From assembly GCA_019279435.1 (NCBI GenBank), contig JAAALK010000082.1, positions 24,461,034 to 24,525,033 of the forward strand: 64,000 bases of DNA, given 5' to 3'. The DNA is from Zizania palustris (lineage: Eukaryota; Streptophyta; Magnoliopsida; Poales; Poaceae). A program made the translations under genes and the position numbers. Shown one piece after another: positions 55,066 through 64,000 of the stretch (positions within the stretch are counted from its first letter, which is position 1; every line of letters begins with the position of its first letter). A model generated the notes under the pieces. It saw only the letters and a list, made by a program, of their open reading frames with translations. It made no database searches and was not told where the DNA came from.

Positions 55066-57075
55066 TGTAGGACCGAAAGTAGCGACCAGAGGGGGGGTGA
55101 ATGGGCGCCTTAAAAATTCTTTCGAATCAATGGCCTGCTCCCAACACCCAACGCACCTCAAAAAACTGTGCAGCAGAAAATGAACAGAAGGCCTAAGTCT
55201 AAAGGTTTCTAACCTAGAGGCAGCTGATGATAAACAGTGTAATGTTAAAGCAGTGCAACTAGACAGATGAACAAAGTGTAACAGGCCTAAACTTCTCAAT
55301 GAAATGATCTAAGTATGTATAAGATGAAAAGAGAAGTTACTGTCCAAATTTGTCTCCTGTTCGGAACTTGACGAAGCCCCCTTCGCACGCCGAGGTCTGC
55401 TTCGGAGGTTGGTGACGGAGTCCGTCCGAAATGCCGAAGGTGTCTCTGTCTAGCCTAGTTCGAAGTGGTAAGAAGCGAAGTGTACTTCGGAGCGAAGTAA
55501 AACAGTGTCGGAGCTTGGTTCGAAGTATGTACTTCGAAGACAAGGCTTCGAACACAACTTCGAACCACGAGCTTCGGAGCGAAGTAAAACTGTGTCGGAG
55601 CCTGCTTCGAAGTATGCACTTCGAAGACAAAACTTCGAACCCCCTTAGAACCGAAAGCTTCTAAGCACAACCTTCGACACAGAAAAGCTTAGAACACACA
55701 AAGCAGACGGACAACCGTCGAACAGAGAAGCGAAGTCTGTCACGCGACAGAAAACAAGTCCGAAGCCAATGCCCTACCTTCGAAAAGATCAAGCTCCGAA
55801 AAGAGAGGCGAAGGGTGACATGCTACCAAGAAATTAGAGCGAGGCCTAGCGGAGCCACAAGCTTCGAAACCAACCTCGAAACGTGTCGAAGTAAGGACTT
55901 CGAACAGATAGGGTCGAAGCCCCTTCGCGCTATTGTTCGAAGTATGTAATGCTGTCGATCAGACAAAAGCTTCGAAGCTTAGCAACACAGAATACAAAGC
56001 AAAGCTCGAAGATTGAGACGAAGCCTTCGAGTATGGTCGGATCGAAGCCTGCCTCACGGAGCTGAGGGGCTTCGAACAGAGAAGGATGACTTCGCAGAGA
56101 CAGTCAGAAAAGTGATTTTAGTCCTATCAACCAGATCGAAAAGTGAAGCAGTAAAAGTAAAAAGTTGGCGCAGAAGTACTGTAGCTACAGTGGAGTACTA
56201 CTTGCAAATCGCAAGAACTAGTACTCTGTATGTGAAGAACAGAAGCTTCTTCACACCAGCCGAAGCCTACAAAGGCTCAAAAATCACAGAGAAACTTGCT
56301 TTGAAGGTGAAAACGAGTCATTAAAACCTTGCAGATGCAGCACACAAAGAATTAGAGCATTTACTGCAACATTAAAAGCAAGGCAAGAAACACAGAGGGA
56401 GAACTCCCTGGCGGCGCAAGCAAGGAACAGGAGAGGAGAGAGAAAACGTGAGAGGCAAAATGACCCAATAGAGTAGTATTCAATTTCAGCAAAAGGGTGG
56501 TCCAAACCCTAGGGATTGGGGTGCTATTTATAGGCAGCCCAACACTAGGAATATTCTACCAGCCCCTTAGGGTTTTTACAGACTCAACAATAAAGAAAAA
56601 GACTCTACTGCCCTTAGGAGTTTTTACAGACACAATTGACTGACTGTGGGCCTAGAGTAACAGATGACATATCCGGAAGCTACTCTTCTGGACAGTCGGA
56701 TACAGAATCAACGATTGTCAGTTTTACGCCGAAACTGACAAAGCCTCCACCAGCTTTGCACCAGGTACCCGGATTGGGCCGGCCCGACTCCGCAGCTCTC
56801 TCAGCCCGGCAATCGCTCACCGCCCGTGTACCTGAGTCAGTCCTGGTCAACAGCCCAGTGGGTCTTCTACTGCTTCTGGCCCATGCACTCGGATTGGGCC
56901 AGCCCGACTTCGCAGCCTCCTCTGCCCGACAGTCGCTCGCTGCCCGTGTACCTGAGTCACACGCGGCCCATGAAACAGCAGATCTCTTCTCTTCCTCAGT
57001 CCTCGTTGACTATCGTTGACAATGACTCATCACTTCTAGAGCCATGAGGCCCACGCTATTCAGCATGGCTCCTCA
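55066..57075 (-). repeat. 3' LTR of element J
   Basis: + strand tgtaggacc...ctcctca, so the element strand starts tgaggagcc and ends ggtcctaca. TATA box 56524-56533. U3 holds the tandem block (56757-56960) and the inverted repeat 56717-56739. 55370-56290 is dense in cttcgaag words. Confidence 0.9.
56524..56533 (-). promoter_or_regulatory. TATA box of element J LTR
   Basis: + strand ctatttatag, element strand ctataaatag; context matches I. Confidence 0.62.
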
Positions 57076-57086
57076 ATCTCCCCCTT
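57076..57086 (-). promoter_or_regulatory. Polypurine tract of element J
   Basis: Complement reads aagggggagat next to the LTR start tgaggagcc. Confidence 0.85.
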
Positions 57087-58398
57087 GATGAGTGCATTGT
57101 CAACACTCCTCTTTTTCAGCTCTTCAGCACCTGCGAACAAATGTGGAAACACGAAAACAAAACACAAGGAAACAAAGAAGAAGAAAAATAAGGTAAAAGT
57201 TTAACCCTAATGACCAAAAGCCAACCAAAAACAAGAAACGGTCATTATGGTTAACCAAAACGTAAAAGCAAAGATGAGTGTGATTTCAGAATAACAAGGA
57301 TATCAACAGAGTAAGAACTCCCCCTTAAACTCTGATCCCAAATTTTCTCCCCCTTGTTGACAAGTGAACTCATCAAGCACTCAAAAGAGACACAGACTCC
57401 CCCTGAAAAGTAACTCCCCCTCAAAATATGCAGTGAATGCAACTGGGGTGCAGGTGGAGTGAGGAAAGCATGCTTCTCAGATATGATTGACTGCAAATAC
57501 AGTATCTAACAGGTACATCAAAAGAGATACTGTCTAAGACACATGGCATGATCAGTGCAAGAGATGATATCTAAAGAAAGTCATTTAGCACGCATTTGTC
57601 AATTTTTGCAAATAAAAGCATCACCACATTTTCTAGTAAACAAGCAAGGTAAAGCATGAGATGCAGAAGCTAACTGATATCTACCAAGATAAGCATTGTT
57701 CAAAACAAAGTGCTTCAGCAAACTTGTTATCCTTTTAAAGTTCAGGCTTTTTCATTTTCCTTTGTCATTTGTGCCAAGGGTTATTTGCATGTCAAACCTT
57801 ATGCTAACCAACCAAGTCAAGCCTAGGCCAAAACTGAGCCATCAGAAGCTTAAGACATTGGTCTCGACATACACTATAATGTCCTAGTTCATACCAAAGT
57901 GCTATGGTAAGTAGTCCAGAACAATATAATGCGACAAAGCAAACCCACTTGGATCTTTTCAACTTAAGCATAAAAAGGCATGGAATTTTCATTCATTTTT
58001 GATTTTTATCATTTTTATAGCACATTTTCCATGTTGAAGGATAAAGATGTCCAAGTTGCATATCTGCATCTATGTGATGAACTGGCTACAAGGCATGTAA
58101 CAGATAGCAAAAGCACTCAGCCTACACATGCTAGTTACCAGAAGCAATGGTGATCATTTTTCAAGTTGAAAGCGTAAAAGCCATGCATATGACAGATATC
58201 AGACATATCAAGCGAACTGAAACAAAGCATGATCATTGACACGTAATCAAAAGCATGTACCCGCTAGAATAAGTAATGCAGTTCAATCATATAACAGAAG
58301 CATCTCTAAAGTGTGATACGTGAATATGCAAGATATGAACACACACAAAAAGACTCAAGAAAAGAGTAAAGAAGAAAGAAAAACTGACGCAAAATATC
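57087..58398 (-). other. Non-coding 3' region of element J
   Basis: No credible ORF. Holds the block shared with A, C and I (57776-57964), G-rich runs on the element strand (57300-57425) and the hairpin 57201-57254. Confidence 0.75.
57201..57254 (-). other. Hairpin near the polypurine tract of element J
   Basis: ttaaccctaatgacc (57201-57215) pairs with ggtcattatggttaa (57240-57254), one mismatch, 24-nt loop, 114 bp from the polypurine tract. Confidence 0.72.
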
Positions 58399-61300
58399 CT
58401 AGAAAGGATACACAACACCCAAATCCCCTCGTAAACGCTCAAATGTAGACTGATCTAGGGGTTTGGTGAAAATGTCAGCCAACTGATGATGGATATCAAC
58501 ATGAATAAGGTCAATGACACCTTTTTCATATTGATCCCGTAAGAAGTGAAAGCGCACATCAATATGTTTGGTTTTTGAATGGAGACACGGGTTTTTCCCT
58601 ACACTAATAGCACTTGTGCTGTCGCAAAACAATGGAACCCTGGTAGGAAAGAACAACCCAAAGTCTCGTAGAGTAGAAATCATCCAAACCATCTGTGAGC
58701 AGCAGCTAGCAGCAGCTACGTACTCAGCCTCTGTGGTCGAAAGAGCAACTCCAGATTGCTTTCGAGAAGACCAAGATACAAGGGAAGAACCAAGAAACTG
58801 GCAAGTACCAGAAGTCGACTTGCGATCCAACCGGCACCCACCAAAGTCGGCGTCCGAAAAGCCAGATAAATCAAGTGATGATGATGCTGAATAATAAAGA
58901 CCAAGATCAGGCGCATAAGTGAGATACCTGAAAATGCGCTTGACAGCCTGCCGGTGAGACGCGCGTGGTGAAGACTGAAAACGCGCACAAAGTCCCACGG
59001 CGAACTGTATGTCTGGTCTTGTTGCCGTTAAGTACAACAGCGAACCGATCATCCCTCGAAATTCTTTCTCATTGACCTTGACACCGCTCTCGTCCTTGTC
59101 CAGACCCCCAGAAGTGCCCATCGGGGTCATCTGCGGCTTCAATTCACCACCAAAGTCAAATTTCTTAAGCATGTCACGAGTATACTTACCTTGGTGGATG
59201 AAGGTGCCGTCCTTGGTCTGCTTGATTTGGAGCCCTAAAAAGTACTTAAGCTCACCCATGAGGCTCATCTCAAACTCACTGTGCATCTGCTCAGAAAACT
59301 TGGACACAAGAGAATCAGTAGTACCGCCAAAGATAATATCGTCCACGTAAATCTGAGCAACTAAAAAATCTGAAGCATCTCTGAGCAAGAAAAGAGTTTT
59401 GTCCACAGAACCCATCACAAAGCCCTTCCCCAACAAAAATTGCTTCAACCGGTCATACCAAGCCCTGGGGGCTTGCTTCAACCCGTATAAAGCTTTATGC
59501 AACTTAAAAACATGTCGAGGAAACTTGGGGTTCTCAAAACCGGGGGGTTGCCTAACATATACCTCCTCCTCTATGAACCCGTTCAGAAAAGCACTCTTGA
59601 CGTCCATTTGAAAAAGCTTAAAACCCTTTGAAACGGCAAAAGCTAGAAGAATACGAATGGACTCAAGACGGGCCACAGGAGCGAAGGTTTCTTCAAAGTC
59701 AATACCTTCCTTCTGGCAATAACCCTGGGCGACTAGTCGAGCCTTGTTGCGCACCACAACCCCATCTTCACCTTGCTTGTTTTTGAACACCCACTTGGTG
59801 CCTATGGGGTTGCATCCTGGTGGCAGCTCTACTAGTGTCCAAACCCGATTGCGGACAAAATTCTCAAGCTCTTCTTGCATGGCATTAATCCAGTTCGAGT
59901 CAGAAAGAGCATGAGAAATGTCTCTGGGCTCAAAAGATGCAACAAAAGCAGATTCAGCAAACACAGCAAGAGAGTCAACAGACGAACGCAAAGTTCTTGA
60001 AGACACATCACCGATGATGAGCTCTGAGGGGTGATCACGCTGAACTGCTCGGGATCCCTGGTGATCTGAAGTCACCTCACCGGAGTAGGCAGCTGGCACC
60101 TCTGGACTCGACTGAGGGGGCTCGATCGAAGTGGAAGAAGTGATCAGAGGTCCGCCCTCGTCCTCAGTCGAAGTCTCAGAAGGTGTGGGCTCTGCAGGAG
60201 GTACAGAAGGCCCACCCTCATCAGCAGCTGGAGTATCCTCATCTTCCTCGAAGATGGACTCTCCAAGCTCACCATCACCAGAAAGCTCAAAAGAAGGAGT
60301 TAAAGAAGGCAAAGACTCATCAAAAGAAACCTCGCAAGTCTCGACAAGCTGCTGGGAGTCGAGGTTCCAAACACGGAAGCCTCGAGAATGCAAAGCATAA
60401 CCAAGAAAAACTCCATCCCAGCAACGAGACTCAAATTTGTCCAAATGCCCTCCCTTCTTGAGCACAAAGCACTTGCAGCAAAACGCTCGCAAGTGGCTCA
60501 CCTTGGGCTGTCTACCAAACCGCAACTCATATGAGGTCTTACTTAGGTAAGCTCTAAGAAAAATGCGGTTGGCCAGATAGCAAGCCGTGTTCATGGCTTC
60601 AGCCCAAAAGCGCCTAGGAGTCCTGTGCTCATCGAGCATCGTCTTGGCCATCTCGACTAGCGTGCGGTTCTTTCGTTCCACAACGCCATTCTGTGGGGGA
60701 GTGTAAGGAGCAGAAAACTGATGGTCAAGACCCTGATCACTACAAAAGCTGACGAACTGAGAGTTCTTGAACTCAGAGCCGTTGTCGGAGCGAATTGCTC
60801 GCATCCGACCATTGTTCTCATTCTTCAGCTTCAAAATCAGGTCATGAACAAAATGAAAAGTTTCATCCTTAGACTCCAAAAAGAAAACCCACGAGAATCG
60901 AGAAAAGTCGTCAACAATCACAAGTGCATACCACTTCCCACCGACTGAGCGTACCCGAGCTGGACCTAAAGTGTCCAAATGTAAAAGCTCGCCTGGATAC
61001 GAAGTCATCACCTGAGTCACAGGTGAGTGAGAAGCGGCAACCATTTTCCCATGACGACAGGGATGACAAACTAGATCCTTCTCCATCTTAAGCTTGGGCA
61101 ATCCTCGGATAAGGTCCATAGAGCTTAACCTGACTAGCAGATCAAAACTCAAGTGACCTAACCTCCTATGCCACTTCCAGAGCTCAGAAGAAGATCCAGC
61201 AATCAAACAGCGAGAAGGGCCAAAAGAACTAGAGAAGTCAATTCGAAAAACTTTACCGAAGGGTAAAATCTGACAAACCAAAGACCCTCTAGAATCAATC

Positions 61301-61599
61301 ACAGAAGAATTGCCCTTCTTAAAACGCACTTCCAAACCATCCTCAAGAAGTTGCGACACAGAGATTAAATTAAAGTTCAGATTTTTAACCAAAGCAACAT
61401 TCTTTAAAGAGAAATGGTCTGAAATGCTGATTGAGCCTATGCCACTTACTTTCCCTTGACCGCTGTTCCCGAATGTGATGTACTCTTTGGAGTTCGGGGG
61501 AGTGAGACTGGAGAACCATCTGCGATGCCCCGTCATGTGGCGAGAGCATCCTGAGTCCATGATCCAAACATCCTCCAGTCCCCGGTCCTGCACAATCAA
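58399..61599 (-). CDS. pol: pol polyprotein of element J (protease, integrase, reverse transcriptase, RNase H), open
   Basis: A 1066-codon frame with no stop, replicating the element through an RNA intermediate. Domains in order: aspartic protease with D15-S16-G17; pre-integrase zinc motif H144, H149, C178, C181; integrase with D209, D272 and E308; Ser/Pro/Glu-rich linker (about 430-530); RT with D666 in Q-M-D-V-K and Y751-V-D-D; RNase H with D916 and E959 and the K-H-I-D-V segment. All expected acidic catalytic residues are present. The frame begins at a TTG inside the last codons of gag and is minus-one to gag, so it is probably not started independently; frameshift or splicing is inferred. 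Length is normal for copia pol. Confidence 0.93.
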   Translation of the reverse strand: MIVQDRGLEDVWIMDSGCSRHMTGHRRWFSSLTPPNSKEYITFGNSGQGKVSGIGSISISDHFSLKNVALVKNLNFNLISVSQLLEDGLEVRFKKGNSSVIDSRGSLVCQILPFGKVFRIDFSSSFGPSRCLIAGSSSELWKWHRRLGHLSFDLLVRLSSMDLIRGLPKLKMEKDLVCHPCRHGKMVAASHSPVTQVMTSYPGELLHLDTLGPARVRSVGGKWYALVIVDDFSRFSWVFFLESKDETFHFVHDLILKLKNENNGRMRAIRSDNGSEFKNSQFVSFCSDQGLDHQFSAPYTPPQNGVVERKNRTLVEMAKTMLDEHRTPRRFWAEAMNTACYLANRIFLRAYLSKTSYELRFGRQPKVSHLRAFCCKCFVLKKGGHLDKFESRCWDGVFLGYALHSRGFRVWNLDSQQLVETCEVSFDESLPSLTPSFELSGDGELGESIFEEDEDTPAADEGGPSVPPAEPTPSETSTEDEGGPLITSSTSIEPPQSSPEVPAAYSGEVTSDHQGSRAVQRDHPSELIIGDVSSRTLRSSVDSLAVFAESAFVASFEPRDISHALSDSNWINAMQEELENFVRNRVWTLVELPPGCNPIGTKWVFKNKQGEDGVVVRNKARLVAQGYCQKEGIDFEETFAPVARLESIRILLAFAVSKGFKLFQMDVKSAFLNGFIEEEVYVRQPPGFENPKFPRHVFKLHKALYGLKQAPRAWYDRLKQFLLGKGFVMGSVDKTLFLLRDASDFLVAQIYVDDIIFGGTTDSLVSKFSEQMHSEFEMSLMGELKYFLGLQIKQTKDGTFIHQGKYTRDMLKKFDFGGELKPQMTPMGTSGGLDKDESGVKVNEKEFRGMIGSLLYLTATRPDIQFAVGLCARFQSSPRASHRQAVKRIFRYLTYAPDLGLYYSASSSLDLSGFSDADFGGCRLDRKSTSGTCQFLGSSLVSWSSRKQSGVALSTTEAEYVAAASCCSQMVWMISTLRDFGLFFPTRVPLFCDSTSAISVGKNPCLHSKTKHIDVRFHFLRDQYEKGVIDLIHVDIHHQLADIFTKPLDQSTFERLRGDLGVVYPF

Positions 61600-63437
61600 T
61601 GTCTGTAAGTGGGAGCAAATGGTCCGGCACCAGGTTTAGCAAAAGAGCTAAACCAGTGTCGAGCCATCTGCTCAAAAGATGGAAAGCGAAAACCATCAAA
61701 AGAGTTTGGACCAAAACGCGGCTCAAAGCGCGGTCCACGGTTCTTCCTATCCCTGCGGCCACGAGGTCCAGAACCGTAGCCAACTCGGTCTGGAACTCTG
61801 CCGGAACGAATACCACCACCTGGAGCACGGGCACGAAAACCGTCTCCTCTACCACCACCTACACGACGCGGCCTGGCCTCCAGCCTCTCCCCGCGCCGAG
61901 GAACACGCAGTCTACCACCCTGCTGGTAGAACTGCTCCTGATCACTACGAGCCCTCTCTGCTCTCTCAACCCGCTTCCTCCTGAAGCAAAACTCCGCAAG
62001 ATGCCCATCTCTCTGACAAAACTCACAATGATAGGTAGGCTTCTTGGGATGTGGTTGAGGCTTGGGATTCTTGGGCTTGGTAGTGTTTGGTGTGGTCTTC
62101 TTGGGCTGAGAGGGTCCAGGAAGAGAGTCTAGAGAAGTGTGGAGATTTTTGGGCTTTGGGACCCAGATAGGTTTCTTGGGTGGAGCTTTAGGTGGCTCAT
62201 GAATCACTCCATCCTTGGGCTGACAAGCCTGGGAAGACTCAGTGGAGTGAGTCTTGGGATACCTCTGCTCTGGAGTCATTTTACTCCACTCCACTGCCCG
62301 GCTGATGGCACTCTCAAAGTCAGCCTTGGTGTAGGTGTAACCTACCCCAAACCCATCCTGCCTCTTGAACTGCTGGATCATCATGCCAAGCTGTGGCTCT
62401 CTGGCACTGATCCAACTCAGGATAGAACGGAGGTAAAAATTCTCATTCTGAGAATCTGCTAGCTCCTCTCTCAAAGAAGCTAGAACCTCCACCTGAGACA
62501 AGCAGGTCTCACACTCATTCTCTACTTGGACAGACTTCCCGGCTTTTAGCTTAATCAACTCCATTCTAAGAGACAGGCAGTTCTCACAAACGGTGGGTGG
62601 AACTGACAATGTCTCAAGCTCTAGCCTAGTCTGCGCAAGCTCAGCTCTCAACCTCTCTAAATCACCCAAATGCTCATTGCCCTTGGATTTCAGCTCAGCT
62701 AAGGCAGCTAGATGAGATGGGCAATCAACACAGGGTGCGACGACAGTGGCTTGAGCATCTTTCAGCTCCAGCTGAGCGCTTTCAAGCTCAGTGGCCAAAG
62801 CGTCCCTCTCATCAACCCTTTCTGTGTACCTAGACTTCAGAGTCGACAGGTCACACAGAAGCACCTCACACTTCGGGCACTCACTGCTATCACCCAAGCA
62901 AGGGGAAGAAGATAGACTTTCTATTCTACCGTTGGCCACGGCAAGCTCACTCTCTAACTCATCTATCCTCTTCTTAGCCCCTCTAAGCAGTTTTTCCCGA
63001 TACTTTAACTCCTGACGATTGCTCTCTAGTAAATCAACAATTTCACGCTCATAAGATGATACCTTGCTATCGTCGTCGTCGGAGTCATCGGAGGAGCTCT
63101 TTTCTTCTCTATCCCCAAGAGCCATGGAGCAGAAGCTCTTGCGGGATCTTCGGCGCTGGTGTGAGTGGCTCTTCGGCTTGTCTCCGAAGGCCATGAAGCA
63201 GAGGCCCGCCGGATCATCCTTGTCCTTCCCCTTCTTGATGGTAATCTCCTCATCACTTGAGCTCGATGAAGAGGAAGAAGACGTGGATCTCTTGGAGTAG
63301 CTTTTCTCCATCTCGGCGAAGAAGGCCTTGTCGCGCTTCTTGTTCTCTCGCCGGTAGTCCTTCAGGGCCTTCTTGAAGAACCGAGTCTTCGGCTTGCCCT
63401 TGTTGAAGGAGGGGCTCTCATGCTTTGTAAAATCCAT
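61596..63437 (-). CDS. gag: gag of element J, N-terminal part missing
   Basis: Open from ATG 63437 to TGA 61596-61598. In order: K-G-K-P-K-T-R-F-F, a Lys/Arg-rich stretch, poly-Ser, acidic patches, a long coiled coil (about 63050-62400) with regularly spaced Cys pairs, a Lys/Pro linker, the intact second zinc knuckle C-E-F-C-Q-R-D-G-H-x4-C (about 61990-62030) and an Arg/Gly-rich tail. The capsid part and first knuckle seen in I are absent; sequence upstream of 63437 is not gag. The frame stays open to 63674 through that foreign sequence, probably by chance. A functional particle protein is unlikely without the missing part. Confidence 0.78.
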   Translation of the reverse strand: MDFTKHESPSFNKGKPKTRFFKKALKDYRRENKKRDKAFFAEMEKSYSKRSTSSSSSSSSSDEEITIKKGKDKDDPAGLCFMAFGDKPKSHSHQRRRSRKSFCSMALGDREEKSSSDDSDDDDSKVSSYEREIVDLLESNRQELKYREKLLRGAKKRIDELESELAVANGRIESLSSSPCLGDSSECPKCEVLLCDLSTLKSRYTERVDERDALATELESAQLELKDAQATVVAPCVDCPSHLAALAELKSKGNEHLGDLERLRAELAQTRLELETLSVPPTVCENCLSLRMELIKLKAGKSVQVENECETCLSQVEVLASLREELADSQNENFYLRSILSWISAREPQLGMMIQQFKRQDGFGVGYTYTKADFESAISRAVEWSKMTPEQRYPKTHSTESSQACQPKDGVIHEPPKAPPKKPIWVPKPKNLHTSLDSLPGPSQPKKTTPNTTKPKNPKPQPHPKKPTYHCEFCQRDGHLAEFCFRRKRVERAERARSDQEQFYQQGGRLRVPRRGERLEARPRRVGGGRGDGFRARAPGGGIRSGRVPDRVGYGSGPRGRRDRKNRGPRFEPRFGPNSFDGFRFPSFEQMARHWFSSFAKPGAGPFAPTYRH

Positions 63438-64000
63438 GTTTTTTTTTAAAAAAAAAACAAACAATGAAACAAAAAAAAAACAAACACACACACACGCACA
63501 TCGTGGGCTTGCAGCCAGCCGCGTGGCCGGCGGCCACTGCCGTCGTGCTGCCGCGATGCTGCACGCGTGCGGCCTTGCCGCTCGAGGCCGTTTGCCATTG
63601 CTGCCGCGCATCGCGTGGCCGTCCGCCTCGGCTCTCCGCTTGACCGCGCCGCGTCGCCGCCCAATCGCGTGCATGTGCTGCCTCGTCTCTTGCGCTCAAT
63701 CACTTGCTTGGGACGCCTCGCCTCCCGTGTGGCCGCACGCTAGCGCCACACCCGGCTCGCCACATGGCCGCGCCGCGCTGAGCGCCCAGCCTTGCCTGCT
63801 GCGCCTGACCACTCGCCTTCCACCGCAGCAGCAGTCGCGTTCTCTCTCCCCCATCGCCATTAACTCGCACGTCGTTGCCCACGCCGTCCGTGCAAACAAG
63901 AGCCCCCAAGTACCAACCAAAGCTCCCTACGCCCCCATTCAAGCCCTCATACTACCCTTGAGTGCCTCTCGTCCTGAGACCAAGCTCCGTCGCAAGTTTA
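63438..64000. other. Unidentified GC-rich sequence adjoining the gag of element J
   Basis: Begins with A/T homopolymers and a CA microsatellite (63438-63500), then about 500 bp rich in cgccg/gccgc words. Overlapping frames are open mainly because of base composition. No domain or LTR end was recognised. It may be the edge of another insertion or a captured host fragment. Confidence 0.4.

Larger units (their letters stand above)
26330..64000 (+). mobile_element. Element E: Ty3/gypsy LTR retrotransposon, split by F, G and J, right end outside window
   Basis: LTR about 26330-27691, primer site 27699-27716, then gag pieces at 27727-28692, 34622-35574 and 54211-55065. Each junction is explained by an insertion with a 5-bp duplication (F diverged, G exact). 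The gag type, with a C-X2-W-H...H-x-x-x-x-C zinc-finger-like motif, is that of plant Ty3/gypsy. Pol is not in the window. The element is the oldest host layer of this half. Confidence 0.75.
55066..64000 (-). mobile_element. Element J: Ty1/copia LTR retrotransposon with intact pol, right part outside window
   Basis: 3' LTR 55066-57075, polypurine tract 57076-57086, non-coding region, pol 58399-61599 without stops, gag 61596-63437. Same family as I. Homology to gag of I ends at about 63437, beyond which GC-rich unrelated DNA follows. The 5' half, including primer site and 5' LTR, is not visible, so how the element continues is unknown. Confidence 0.9.

Noticed and set aside
63438..63674. Upstream extension of the J gag frame
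   Set aside because: It runs through homopolymers and a microsatellite into sequence without gag character; the frame is probably open by chance.
63500..63942. Overlapping long frames in the GC-rich end of the window
   Set aside because: All frames tend to be open because of composition; no domain, start context or homology is recognisable.

Overview
The window is intergenic plant DNA made almost entirely of nested LTR retrotransposons. The mix (long-LTR Ty1/copia elements of the SIRE/Maximus type, Ty3/gypsy gag, and elements carrying the grass-typical 'putative gypsy type transposon' domain) suggests a large-genome grass (Poaceae). That assignment is inference from element types; I see no ordinary host gene.

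Layout, left to right. (A) 1-9656, + strand, decayed copia element whose 5' LTR is cut by the window edge. (D) about 9931-25600, remnant of an element carrying an antisense gene on the minus strand; part of that gene is tandemly duplicated. (C) 13266-24099, minus-strand copia element inserted into D, with two LTRs and a perfect 5-bp target duplication (aggcc). (K) 25601-26329, 3' remnant of a minus-strand copia element. (E) 26330 to beyond the right edge, a + strand Ty3/gypsy element visible as LTR, primer site and three gag pieces; it is split by F (28693-34616, +), G (35575-54210, minus, target duplication atacc) and J (55066 to beyond the edge, minus). G itself carries a copia 3' fragment H (35719-37392, +) in one LTR and a complete copia element I (43082-53935, +) in the other. 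J has an uninterrupted pol and looks youngest. Its gag stops being homologous at 63437, where an unidentified GC-rich sequence begins.

How the parts work. A, C, H, I, J and K are copia elements with the order LTR, tRNA-Met primer site, gag with two zinc knuckles, protease-integrase-RT-RNase H, about 1.1-1.4 kb of non-coding 3' region, polypurine tract, LTR. A and C form one family, H/I/J another. F and G have LTRs and primer sites but no gag or pol; such elements would need proteins supplied by another element.

The most striking observation is that F and G each carry a multi-exon gene on the strand opposite to their LTR transcript. It has its own TATA box and three introns at matching positions, and D shows a related arrangement. 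Other notable signals are a hairpin conserved about 110 bp from the polypurine tract in H, I and J, a non-coding block shared by A, C, I and J after pol, palindromes in U3, and stop codons that mostly look like CAG-to-TAG decay. All identities and mismatch counts are by eye.
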